A stretch of DNA of 64,000 bases from Blattamonas nauphoetae (taxonomy: Eukaryota > Preaxostyla > Oxymonadida): the NCBI GenBank assembly GCA_033064195.1, contig JARBJD010000029.1, positions 1 to 64,000 on the forward strand, given 5' to 3'. The notes beneath the pieces are model-generated. The model searched no databases, was not told where the DNA came from, and saw only the letters and a list, made by a program, of their open reading frames with translations. Below are positions 1 through 11,400 of this stretch, one piece after another (within the stretch, counting starts at the first letter, position 1; each line of letters starts with the position of its first letter). A program made the translations under genes and the position numbers.

Positions 1-720
1 TGCCTCCCTCGTCCTCCACTCACCTCCACTCATCACCGTCGCCCTCCACTCACCTCCACTCACCTCCCTTCTCCTTCACTCACCTCAACTTGCCTCCCTC
101 GTCCTCCACTCACCTCCCTCGTCCTCCACTCACCTCCCTTCTCCTCCACTCACCTCAACTTGCCTCCCTTCTCCTCCACTCACCTCCCTTCTCCTTCACT
201 CACCTCAACTTGCCTCCCTCGTCCTCCACTCACCTCCCTCGTCCTCCACTCACCTCCCTTCTCCTCCACTCACCTCCACTCACCTCCCTTCTCCTTCACT
301 CACCTCAACTTGCCTCCCTCGTCCTCCACTCACCTCCCTCGTCCTCCACTCACCTCCCTTCTCCTCCACTCACCTCAACTTGCCTCCCTCGCCCTCCACT
401 CACCTCCACTCATCACCGTCGCCCTCCACTCACCTCCCTTCTCCTCCACTCACCTCAACTTGCCTCCCTTCTCCTCCACTCACCTCCCTTCTCCTCCACT
501 TACCTCAACTTGCCTCCCTCGTCCTCCACTCACCTCCACTCATCACCGTCTCTCCACTCACCTCCCTTATCCTCCACTCACCTCCCTTCTCCTCCACTCG
601 CCTCTACTCACCCGGCTCGTCCTTCCTCGCCCCTCCCTCGACTTCCACTCACCCATTTCTCCTCATCATCTCCAACTCATCTCCACTACTCCCCGTCATC
701 CTCCAATCGTCCCCCTCGTT
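1..720. repeat. C/T-rich minisatellite
   Basis: The + strand is almost free of G and is built from permuted 20-30 nt blocks such as CCTCCCTCGTCCTCCACTCA and CACCTCAACTTG, decaying past about position 600. The array starts before the window. All + frames are open for long stretches only because the units lack stop codons, so I do not call a protein here. The strong purine/pyrimidine strand bias could allow triplex DNA (inference). Confidence 0.85.
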
Positions 721-2029
721 CCTCCTCCGCCATCAAACTGTCTCTTCTCGACCATTCGCCATCCTCCACTCATTATTTCACACACTCTTTCCATCTTCAT
801 TTTCTCTTTCACACATATTGTTGTTTTCGTCACAAAATAAACTTTTCTTTCAAAAATTCACCAAAGCAAAATCACTTGTTTGAGAGACTACATCACTAAA
901 ACCGAATAAAACCGAATTCATTCATCCAAGCTACAATTGAGTACGAAGTTAGGGAGAACAGAGGAGAGAGAATGAGAGAAGAAGTTTTATTGGTGGTGAA
1001 GCAGACATTCACCCTTCCTACCACATCCAGTGCAGTGAGGAAGATGGTTGAAAGAAGGGAGCAGACCAAATGAAGATCAACCCATATTTTCGTAAAACAC
1101 ACAACAGACTGGTCTACTGGTGTGAATAGATCGAAAAAAACACTATTTATCAGTTATTTGAGGTGAAAAAGAGCAAATGGGTTGAAATCAACAAATTCGA
1201 AAAAAAGAAAGCCGAGAGGAGGATTTGATGGGGGGTGCTCGAACTTTTCCATGATGTCAAAAATATTGACCCAGATGGTCGGAAAGGCCGAAGTTTTTGG
1301 GGATCTCCGGAGCTCAACATTTTTGCGTTTTGACATTATAATCTTTGAAGTTTATTGTTTTTCCAGAAACAAATCAAGGAAATGACTAGACATGTTTCAA
1401 TCCCACCCACCTCCCAACGAAATCCCACTTTTTTTCAGGAAATCCCAGAAAAAGCCCATCCATCATTTGTTTTTACGACACTTCTTTTTTTCGCCCTTTT
1501 GTTTGAGATTTGACTTGAAATAATCTTTTAATGAAATGCGATCCACTGAATAAACCGGTAAATGGAGTGGGAATATGTTCTGGTACGATTGCACCATGAT
1601 CAACCCTTATCTCCACAAAAAATCCCAGAAAATCCCATGTATGAAAACGACCACATTCTTGCTACTTTCATATAGTTCATCAACATTATGGTACTCACAA
1701 TGCAATACCCAACAATCCCCAAAATCCCAGGGGATGGGATTGGGAGATCTTCCCACATCACCCATTTGACAGGGTCAGAATCCTATAAGAACTCTATTCT
1801 CATCACTGCACCTTTCTGCACGTTCATCGTGATTTTTGTGTTCATTTTGAGTAAAAGAGTCAAGAAAAAGAATGATTTACATGACATGAGGTTAACAAAA
1901 CTTTGAAGAAGGTAATGGAGGCAGGTACAATCAAAGAGGAACATAATCAGATCTTCTTTAGTGCTTTCGATTCCAGTCTGATGTTGGGCTTGTCTTTCGG
2001 AGTCTTCTTCGTATCCTCCTCTTTCTCTT
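721..2029. other. no clear gene
   Basis: AT-rich sequence with only short ORFs and no family I recognise. A short block near 1258-1322 (ATGTTGAGCTCCGGAGATCC-like on the opposite strand) recurs inverted near 5700-5770, and TCCCA-rich direct repeats lie at 1400-1740. These suggest old, decayed mobile DNA, but I could not define ends. Confidence 0.4.
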
Positions 2030-2035
2030 TTTGAG

Positions 2036-3477
2036 TCATTCTCCAAGTTCTGAAGACACTTCAATTAATCGTCGCAACACTCGCTCTTTCGACAGAAGGC
2101 GAGGCGCTACAAATGAGTTGACTGTTTGCTGTGCTTCCTGCACCATCTCCTTCGCTTTCCGTCCATTTCCTTTCTCTGCTTCCAGAACTGCTTCGTTTAG
2201 TTTCTGATATGCATTCGGAAATATCATACACGTTCTCAGTCGCTCCATCGACTCGTTTCCCTCCATTTTACGATTTCTTGATACAGTCCGTGCGCGATGT
2301 GTGGCTCGCTCAGCGGACTATAATCCAGTTCCATCTGACGTCGAGAAGGAGTCGTCCAGACCATGCAATTTATTGGCGACTGCCTCTCTTCTCCGCTTAC
2401 AAGGTCAGTAGTGCCCAAAGTCCGGATCTTCACCATTTCCTTGTACCAATTTGGGTTGAGCCGCATCTCCTCATGAAATGCTTTGACTTGCTCCGCTGTT
2501 GATTCAGACGTGAATATCGATCCAAAGAACACATCTTCATTGTTCAAATTGATCATATCGACAAGTTTGGACGTCTCCATTCGGATAATTTGGGTTCGTG
2601 TCACCACAATCGGGGCAGGTTCCGATTGACATGAAATGTTTGGTGTGGGCAGTATATAGTCGAGAGCAACCGTCAGAAGCACGTTTTCTTCTTTCAAAGT
2701 CTGAATCCCAACGCCGGCAGTGGAGATAACAAAAGGGACCGATATTGAATATGGATCTTTGTTTGGTGCCTGAAACGAGGTAGAACGTGGAGAAAGATTT
2801 GTTGCGAGTTGTGAGGATGATGAGTCTGGTCTGTTGAGCGACATCGTTGGACAACCACGCCGAACGTGTTTGTGTCGAGAATGTCTTCGTTCACACAGCC
2901 GTTGCCAATAAGGACCACAATCCGGCAATGTGTGGGAGGGATCGATTGGTCGTGCATGTGGTTGTTGATCTGTTCAATTCCACTTTCAAGGCCTTCACAA
3001 TGATTCGATGTAGTGTCCACGCGAATATCTCGCAGAATCCGCTCAAACACGACCGAAGGATTGTTTTGTTGTTTTTTTCTTCAAAATATTCATACTCTGC
3101 CCCCCGTGTGTGATAATGAGGTCATGGTCCAGACTGTCGTTTGCGGAATCGTCGGAGTCAGAAAAGGCTGTCTTGTCACCAGTATCACTTCTGCGACTTG
3201 TTCCAACACGTGTGAGTGGCAAGAGGATGAAGGTAGCTCGCGAAAAAGTGACAAGAGGAATCCAATCTGTGATGTCGAGTTGATCCACTGTTTCTCTGAT
3301 GTCGTGAAGAATTTCGTCAAGTTTTCTTCTATCCTCCATCGCATGTACAACACAGACTACAAAACAGACGCAAATCTGGGGTTCGGTGGAAGATTCATCG
3401 AGGGTTGGTGCTTGTGACGAGATGAGTCCATTCAGTTCGCAAGAACCATCCACGATTCGAACAACAGGTTCAGTCTT
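2036..3477 (-). pseudogene. von Willebrand A-domain protein, decayed or multi-exon
   Basis: Read right to left, three pieces in different frames resemble one vWA protein. The first (3477 to about 3100) begins after a plausible acceptor (CTTCGCAG) and contains RRKLDEILHDI, then LDITDWIPLVTFS, which matches the helix-1/beta-2 region of vWA domains. The second (about 3050-2880) has TTSNHCEGLESGIEQ and CRIVVLIGNG, the usual TN..aGL and vvLlsDG positions. The third (2928-2236, continued in another frame at 2266-2036) is a helix-rich tail ending in TGA. The MIDAS DxSxS motif is not visible at the expected place and the last Asp of LLSDG is replaced by N. The pieces do not all join by obvious GT-AG introns, so decay is more likely than a divergent working gene. 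A divergent multi-exon gene cannot be excluded. Confidence 0.5.
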
Positions 3478-3851
3478 CTGCGAAGGACGAACAAGCTTTT
3501 CTTATCTGGTGGTGTTTTGTAGGCAATGGAGGCCTTCTTCAAGGATGGTGATGAACTTTCAGAGTGCCTTGATTTGGAGTGATAACATCGAGCCAATCGG
3601 GACATTACCATCGAAATCGGAGAGATCGAGCATCAGAGAATGATTCTCATCAGTTAGATGTGTCGTTTTGGTTCATTTGAGGAGAAATACGATGAAGGTT
3701 GAGATGTGGTAGAGAGATTGACCTGAAGGAATGAAAAACAGCAATGGAGAGAAGGGAGACAATGATAAAGAATGATGAAAGAAGGTGATGACAACATTTG
3801 TTGGGATTGAAAGACATAGACGATGAATGAACACAAATATGTCAAGACGCA

Positions 3852-4310
3852 TCACTGACCAGACATACCATGATATTCGTCTTCGTTCACCATTGCACGA
3901 GCTATTCTATCTTGTGGCAATACATTCACTTCATCCTTAACGCTACAAGGGAGAAGATTGTCAAGTTTACGATGAAACTGTTGTGGGTCATAGGGAGGGC
4001 AATGTTCAGTGTTTCGTTCGGTTTCCAAACAGGAATAAACGAAACAGAAACATTCTTTCGATTCAATAGACATGGATCCAATAGATTTCTTCTTATTTGA
4101 GGAGAATTCATAGTGATCGGATGAGCTGTGATGGATCACAGCTTGAATGCACCATCTGTGACATTGAGCCAGTAGAACAGAATAAGACATCAGTACAATG
4201 ATTTCAAGGAGAACCAGAAATCGAACGAGACGTTCCTTCATGAAAGAGCTGTTTTGAAACGGATCGTGGGTGTGATCGTCTCCATTCACTGAATTCACAA
4301 TTTCTGACAT
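3852..4310 (-). CDS. hypothetical single-pass membrane protein
   Basis: A 152-residue reading frame starts at ATG 4310. A hydrophobic segment at about residues 28-50 (LVRFLVLLEIIVLMSYSVLL) could span a membrane, followed by a polar domain with several Cys. A GTATGT that looks like a 5' splice site lies just before the stop (about 3873), so this may be only the first exon of a longer gene reaching toward the vWA pieces downstream. I tried the acceptor near 3724 and the frame closes soon after. No family recognised; expression is unproven. Confidence 0.35.
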   Translation of the reverse strand: MSEIVNSVNGDDHTHDPFQNSSFMKERLVRFLVLLEIIVLMSYSVLLAQCHRWCIQAVIHHSSSDHYEFSSNKKKSIGSMSIESKECFCFVYSCLETERNTEHCPPYDPQQFHRKLDNLLPCSVKDEVNVLPQDRIARAMVNEDEYHGMSGQ

Positions 4311-4324
4311 TTGCCAGGTCTGGT

Positions 4325-5890
4325 GTGGAATGCGATATCATACAACGTCGTTTTCCCACTTTTTACCATCCCATCCCACCCAAAACATGTCTAGAAATGA
4401 CTGATATATGTGCGTTGAAGTGCAACAAAACATCGAAAACAAAACAAGGTCCGTGTGAGAAGAGATGGCACCTTCGTCGTGCCGAGAAATTGACGATTTG
4501 TGGAAGGTGAATGTGCGAGAAGACAGGATAAATCGCATGAGAAGCGAAAGATTTGCGAAGACAATGACAGTGACGGTGCTCAACAGTGCCCCGCTCGATC
4601 CAGCAACACGAATTTCAGAAAGAGGGAAATTTTCAAAGTGCGCTCTCTTAAAACATGTAAAGATGAGAGAAAAGAGTGAAAAACAAACATTATGCAGATT
4701 TTGTATTCTCTTTATCGGAAGCGCAGCGTCCCTCTCGATCCAGTCAAACGAGATCAAGAAAGTTTGCCAAATATCAAAATGCGTGCGCTAAAGACAGTGA
4801 AAAATGGAGAAATCATCATTGACAAACCTGGGTGTTGTCTCTTTCAGTAAACTCGATAACGCTTGATCAAATTGAACCTGTTTTGATTTTGATGAGAATC
4901 TGACTGCCCACACATGGTTCCTTCTGCTTTCTCCATTTAGTTCCTCCTGCTTGATATGTAGTCTTTGTTCAATGTTTGGTCATGTCCCCTCTGGTCATTC
5001 TTTGTTGATGTCAGGCCGTGGAAGTGAACGTTTAGAATGTCCCATCCCTCCTTCTACTTATCCATGTCTGTCTCGCCTTTCTGACTCTTCCTTCTCTCTC
5101 CTCTTTTGGTCTCCTCTCATCCATCTCGATCTTGTCTTGAATTTCTTGCTGTCTCTTCTTCGCAGACCTGCGACACATATTTATCCGTTCTGGTCATCCA
5201 CGCGATCGAATCTGTCTCACTCCTCTCTAAATCTTGTCTTCGTGATTTCTTTCGTCTATTTGTCTCCTCACTCCCTCCCTCTCATCGCTCTTTTCCTCCA
5301 TCTGCCATCTGGATTTATCTTGTGCGTGATTGATGTCGTTGTGAGCCGATGTGGAGGGTGAGAGGATGATGAAGAGGTAGAGGAGGTTGGCAGTGAATGT
5401 CATCATTGTCAGATTTAGGTTGATCGAGGCATCGAGAAGCAGAACAAAAGGATATTTTGGTCTAAACCAGAGTAAAAACAGGAGAAAAGCAGACTAATGA
5501 TACTGAGTGTTGCTATGAAACATGATAGGTTTGATCTAGCCCAAAGACACCAGATGAAAAGTTGGCTTAACTCTGACACACCTGAACTTCTGGACACTCC
5601 TGAAGTTGATTGCCGATTAGACTGTGTTTTTGATCTTTCATTTCTTTAACTGAACACAATACGCATTCTTTTCGGAAAAACGGAGAATCAAAGTAGAAAA
5701 AATGTTGAGCTCCGGAGATCCCCACAAACTTCGGGGTTTCCCACCCACTAATCGCGATTATACAAGATTTTTGACACTGGGGTTTCATCAGTTAAGTAAA
5801 ATCTGAAATGGAAATGAGTTTGTGAGAAAATAAGTCTCTTTCATTTGCTGTGTTCATCGATTCCGCATCGTCGAAGTCGAACGATCCTCA
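4325..5890. other. no supported gene
   Basis: Several ORFs of 70-140 codons overlap on both strands (for example 4951-5361 +), but they follow T/C-rich composition and show no domain I recognise. I do not support a gene here. Confidence 0.4.
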
Positions 5891-5892
5891 TA

Positions 5893-6484
5893 GTGGTGTC
5901 ACCAATACGTTCGATGTCAACAATTCGTGCTTTTTTCTGGAATTATCACTTTTGGTCAAACTAAGAAAAAAATAAAATTTTAGAATTTTCTTCCCACTGG
6001 ATCCTGAGAAAACCTCAAAACACGTTATACAGCGAAACGCCACACATTTTCCAAACTTTCGACGATCATTTTTCCATATCCAGACATCCGTTTGAGACCG
6101 AAGAAAAAGCATTATTTTCGTAAACATATCGATAAAAGACACTCAAAAAAATAAAAAATTTTTTCCCATGATATTTTTCTGGGCGAAAAACAGCCTTTTT
6201 TCATATCGTCCCAGATACCCATGATTTTTTTTCCAATTTTTTTTCAAAATGTTCATTTCACCAAACAAACGTTTCAGTGGAAAATTTCATCAAAATCGGT
6301 TCACAGGTTGTGAAGTTAAGACGAGAACACATGAAAAAAGTGGTTGAAAAGAGCTATTGTGAGGATTTTTTGGGATCCAGTGGGAAGAAAATTCTAAAAT
6401 TTTATTTTTTTCTTAGTTTGACTAAAAGTGATCATTCCAGAAAAAAGCACGAATTGTTGACATGGAACGTATTGGTGACGCCAC
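5893..6484. mobile_element. 592-bp TIR element (Tc1/mariner-type MITE)
   Basis: The ends are inverted repeats of about 110 bp beginning GTGGTGTCACCAATACGTTC (left) and, inverted, GTGGCGTCACCAATACGTTC (right). Both ends are flanked by TA (5891-5892 and 6485-6486). The repeats run inward past GGATCCAGTGGGAAG. The 350-bp centre codes for nothing I recognise. TA target duplication plus long TIRs and no transposase fit a non-autonomous Tc1/mariner-like element. Confidence 0.75.
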
Positions 6485-6486
6485 TA

Positions 6487-8478
6487 TCAAATCCGACATG
6501 CCAAAGTTTTTGACTTTTCAATACTCTTCGGTGTACATCCATTCAATCAAAAAACACACTTATGAACTTTCTAGGAGACAATAAATTGAGAGCTGAATCG
6601 AAATGTGCCTTTGTATTGATTGGTCAGACGTCCTCATCATTGATGATTCTTTTCTGATTTTTCTTCTTGACCTGTATGACCTTTCTCCGCTTCCGAGGCG
6701 TAAACAAAGTCACCATGATCAGAGACGGGAATCAAGTTGTCATCATCATCATGATCAATTCGTTGAGATTCTTGAGTGGTCATGAGGTGTCGGTGTTCGA
6801 TTCAATGGAGACACTGCAGACTGTTTTGTTAAGTTTTCTTCCAACGATTCATTTAACGAATGAAGGAAACTTCGAAGATTGAAATGAATCTATTGATACT
6901 CAGAGATAGGAAACTGACCTCAGAACATACTGGGTATTTAAGGATCGACAATCCATCGAGATCCCTTTTTTTTAACAGATCTGCAGATCTACATGGATAG
7001 AAAACAGAATCTGTCTCTACACAGACCTATGAACCAGCTTTGGGTAGACTGATCACAGCTTCTCGTCCAGTGATGTCCGGCTGTGGCCTCTCAGTTTTGA
7101 GTTTTTTACAGCTCATTCAAACACCACTTCACTGATTCGACATCCAATCATGAGACTTCTGAGTGGTCCGACCATTTTAGGTACAGCTGAGTACAATTAC
7201 ACTCACCCGACCACTTTGGGGGTGAGGACAATTTGCCAAAACAGGCACTTCGAATCCCCTCTTCTGGTGATGTCCCCTTCTCGTTCTTTTCACATATTTT
7301 GGAGATGATTCAAATGATTGTCCTTCTATTTTCCTTTCACACTTTAACATGTCTCGGTTTTGCGTCACAAACTTCTTCCTATCAGTGGATTAACCATCTC
7401 ATTTCTTTGGAATTGTTTCTGTAAAATGGATTTCATGTGACGTTTTTTTTCGATCTTTTCAGGTTAATTGAGGTACAGCCCTTTTGACGATTGTAATTGG
7501 TCTTTTTTGAATGGATAAGGTTGTTTTTTTCAAAAGTGAACAGAACAATAGAGTGAAAAAGAACTAAAAATGAGGAGCCCATGATTGATGAAAGGCTTCA
7601 AGAAAAGTCGCACACCATACCGACAAGCCATTGAACGAGAGCTCGGAAAACGGGAATATTTCGGACTATCAAGGGTTGAGAAGGTGATCAGAATCTAAAA
7701 CAAACTGAATCTCAAGAAAGGGATCGTCAACAGAGTCATGAAAGCGGGGAGGTCGTCAGTATGGCTAGCCCGACGAGCTGTTGCTAATCAGGGTAATTTT
7801 TAAGGCTTTTTTGGTGTTTTAACACCATTTTTTGATGACTTTACACCTGCACTTGATTTACATGGTGTGTTTTGAACAGTGGACCCACGTTTTCTTTTTT
7901 TCTATTTTTCACTTTTATCTCTCGCTGTTCGATCAAGATACAAAAAAATCAATGAAAACACGATAGGAAGAAGAAACGACTGATTTCGTGTGAGATGGAA
8001 CACAAAAGACAGATTCAGAAAGGAGGGATTGGTGGGATCAAAAAAGCGTGGGATCAGATCAGAAGTCTGACAATCATCCTCCAGGTGCACCTCCTGACAG
8101 GACTCTCCTCAAATTAGAAGCATCAGTCACCGCTCAATTGACACACCTCGCCAAATCGAGATGATATTTAACGTTGTTTCCAATCTTCTTCTCTTCTGAT
8201 TCATCGTTTGTGTTCTCTTTTCCTTTCTTCCGTTAATTCGTTTCAATCTCAGCAAGAAGGGAGAATTTTCTCGATTTCCTTTGAAGGGTTTTTATTTCAG
8301 ATATCTTTCTTGTTTTGAGTTCTATTTTCTGATTCTTTTGGTGAAGCACTGATCAACCCACAATATCAATTCCAACCGTTGAAACACTGCGAACAATGCA
8401 TATTTAAGCTTCTGATGCGAGTTTTTCTCTACGGAACAGGAAAAAACAAGGGTAGGCGAGTTTCAGTGTGAATCACAT
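6487..8478. other. gene-poor spacer with one decayed coding patch
   Basis: No intact gene. At 7585-7790 (+) a helix-like patch (RQAIERELGKREYFG, then LKKGIVNRVMKAGRSS) is broken by an in-frame TAA and looks like a remnant of a protein I cannot name. The last 300 bases before 8479 are AT-rich and should hold the promoter of the receptor gene; I see no element I can name. Confidence 0.35.
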
Positions 8479-11400
8479 TTGAAGACGAGAAATTGGGTCA
8501 ATCGATCTGTAATTTGTACAAGCCTCTCGATGAGCAGTATTCTCATCATCATTTCACTCTTCTTCTCAACTCAATGCCTCGACCAAAATTCTCCCACATC
8601 TTTTCAATCACTTTTGAACTTGGATGTTGAGACAAGAATTGAAACAAACCGTTCCAACTCGAAGACACTGAGATTGAACGAGAATATGATCCTCTCATCA
8701 AGCATCCAGATCCGATCGGAAGATCTCTCGGTGTTGGGCAATCATTCAACTCTGTTATTCCAGTGCTGCACCGCACTTGATTCAGAACAGCCAGCTACAA
8801 CACCAAATCAACCATACCCAAGACATCAATCAGAACAATCACCAAGATTGATGAATGGTCAAGCTGCCATCGTGACTTTCATGTTTGAAGTGACGAATTC
8901 AACATTTTCAGTTCTCGAAGTTCACGCCGTGCTAAATTCTGAAGGAACTGGAATCTGTTCGATAGTTGGCTCGACAGTCCGCTTCTCATCAAGTACGATT
9001 TCGTCAAATGGCTTGTCATCCCCATTTCTGATCAGGACATCGGAAAATGCGGAACTGACATTTGGATCGCGGGTGATCCTTTCTGATGTGACTCATCTCT
9101 CCAACTCAGACCATCTGCCACCACTTGTTGGGATCATGCGTTCACCGACATCCTTGCCATCACCTCCATCTCCAAAGTGGTCTGCCTCAACCACCTCATT
9201 GGAAACTGCCACGATCATCGGAACTGGCATATCGATAGAATCGAAGCATCTGTTTGCAGGAACAGGCCTTCTCTTCTCGTTTGGCCTCTCTGAGCACGAA
9301 TCATCTTTGCCAGCTTCAGGTCATGCCGTTCACATGGAAACGAATCTTCTTCAAAGCTCTCTTGTGAATGTTTCATCGTCGTCTGCTTTCTCGCCAAGCG
9401 ACCATCTGTTTGGGAGTGAAGTGAGTCAACGAGTGGTTGGGAGTTGTGTTGAGATGTGCACGAACCACGACAGCGGGACAGGAATGATGTCGCCGAACAT
9501 GGGAGGGAATTTGGTTTGTCTGAACACCTCCTTCTCTTCGTGCGTCCGCGAGCGAAACAAAGTCCTGGAGTTCTCGTTCGAAAACCGCACCCAAGATTCC
9601 GAACCCGGTCGACTGAAAAACGTGACGTCAGATGTCACTTCTGTGTCCTTCACTCTCTGCACCTTCTCCGAGATGGCTATCTCATCCTTTCGGACGGAAG
9701 GGGGAGCTGCGATTTTCCTCAAATTGACATCGTCGTCACTCACCGTCAAACAATGCTTCTTCCGCAAATGCACCGACGATGGGGAATCTGCTGGAGGCGG
9801 GGCAATCCACTTTTGGTGTGAATCGGCCAAGAAGCGACCAATCACCGTCTCTGACTCGTCATTCACAGAGTGTTACACTGACACCTCTGAGCCTGATGGA
9901 TCCCCCCAAGCAGGATGCATCAAAGCTTACGAAACATCTTCAGCGACAATCGAACGCTGCTTCTTCGAGCTCTCGTACTCCACGGACGGCGGCGCATTGT
10001 ATGTCAGATCATCCGACGTCACATTCTCAAACAGTGCGTTTGTCGAATGCTCCTCAGCCTATGCGGGTGGAGGCATCAGCATTTCTAATGCGACAACAGC
10101 GTCTTTCTCCTTTCTCCAGTTCAGAGGGTGCTCCTCAAGAATCGAGCCACAAGGAAGAGACATCACCACGGGCGCATTTCGATACTCCAAAGTCACCCCT
10201 GACACGTTCCAATTCTGTGACTCCACATCAGGTTCACCGAATGTGTATTTCGATGTTGACGAAAAGAAAGACAGCATGCTCGTTCCGCAGATCACCTCAA
10301 CACCCACAATCACGTCTGTGGATGTCTCGTTCAGTGGAAGTGAAGCAACAGTGACAGTCGAGACAGACATTGCGATCAAAGGAACGTTGGGAGTGCTGCT
10401 GAATGGATCGAATGTTCCTCGTCTCGTGCATGTTGTGTTTGGAGAGCCGACAGTTGTGTCGAAAGTCGGAACAGCTGTCGTTTCGTGTGGATCGAATGGT
10501 GTTCTTCCCATCGACACAACATACATTGAACACAAATGGACACTCGCTCCCTTCCCTCGACCGGCAATTCACACTCTTGTGTCGGCAGATCTGGAAGATT
10601 CGAACACATTAAAGATTGTGTTGAGTGGAGTGAGAATCTATGAAGGGACTTATTGGATGCCCATTGGAAATGCACAGTTTCGAAGGAACGTCACGCTGAC
10701 TCGCTCAGGCTCAGACACACTGATTGGAAGAGCACCTCTTCATCCATCGACAGCGCCTGAGAGACTGGAATGGTCGATGAGATACATGGTGAATCGAGTG
10801 TATTGGAGGCTTCCAGATGGAGTGTCAGAGGAAGAAGCCGTCCTCACGAAAACATTCCCATTCACCACTCCCGATGCACCGATCCGAATCACAGACGCCT
10901 CTTGCTCGCTGGAAGAAGACAAACAGAAATCAGCGCTCGTGACTCTGACGGGAATGAAGTTGGGAGGAGACAAAGACTTCAACATCACAGTTCGGAAGAT
11001 GGACGGATCATCACCAAGCGGTTCTCCGATCGTGTTGAGTGGGAAACTCTCTGGTGCATCATCGTTGACCTCTCACACACTCTCTGTCTTGATCTTCGGA
11101 GCGACCAATCCTCCGCTCTCATTCGGAGCGACATATGTGATCACTGAGTTCGACGTTGATGGGAGTGTGTCTGTTGTGGATGCTGGTGTTACATTCGATG
11201 TGCCACCTGAACCTCCTCGCATCACGGGTGTGGAATCTCGGCGACTGACGAACGATCTGAGTAAGATGATTATAGTTTTGGAAGGTCGAGCTCTCAACTC
11301 TCGAACAGGAAAAGTGAATCTGACGGATGGAACCAAGACGTGGGAATCGTTGTCGAATGTGGTTATTGTGGACAGCACGCACTGCACTGCGGATTTTGGA

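Noticed and set aside
1-720. Pro/Ser/Leu-rich proteins encoded by the leading repeat
   Set aside because: Three overlapping + frames are all open owing to the stop-free C/T units. There is no start context or non-repeat domain.
7585-7790. Transposase helix-turn-helix relic
   Set aside because: Pattern is suggestive but too short and broken, with no inverted repeats around it.
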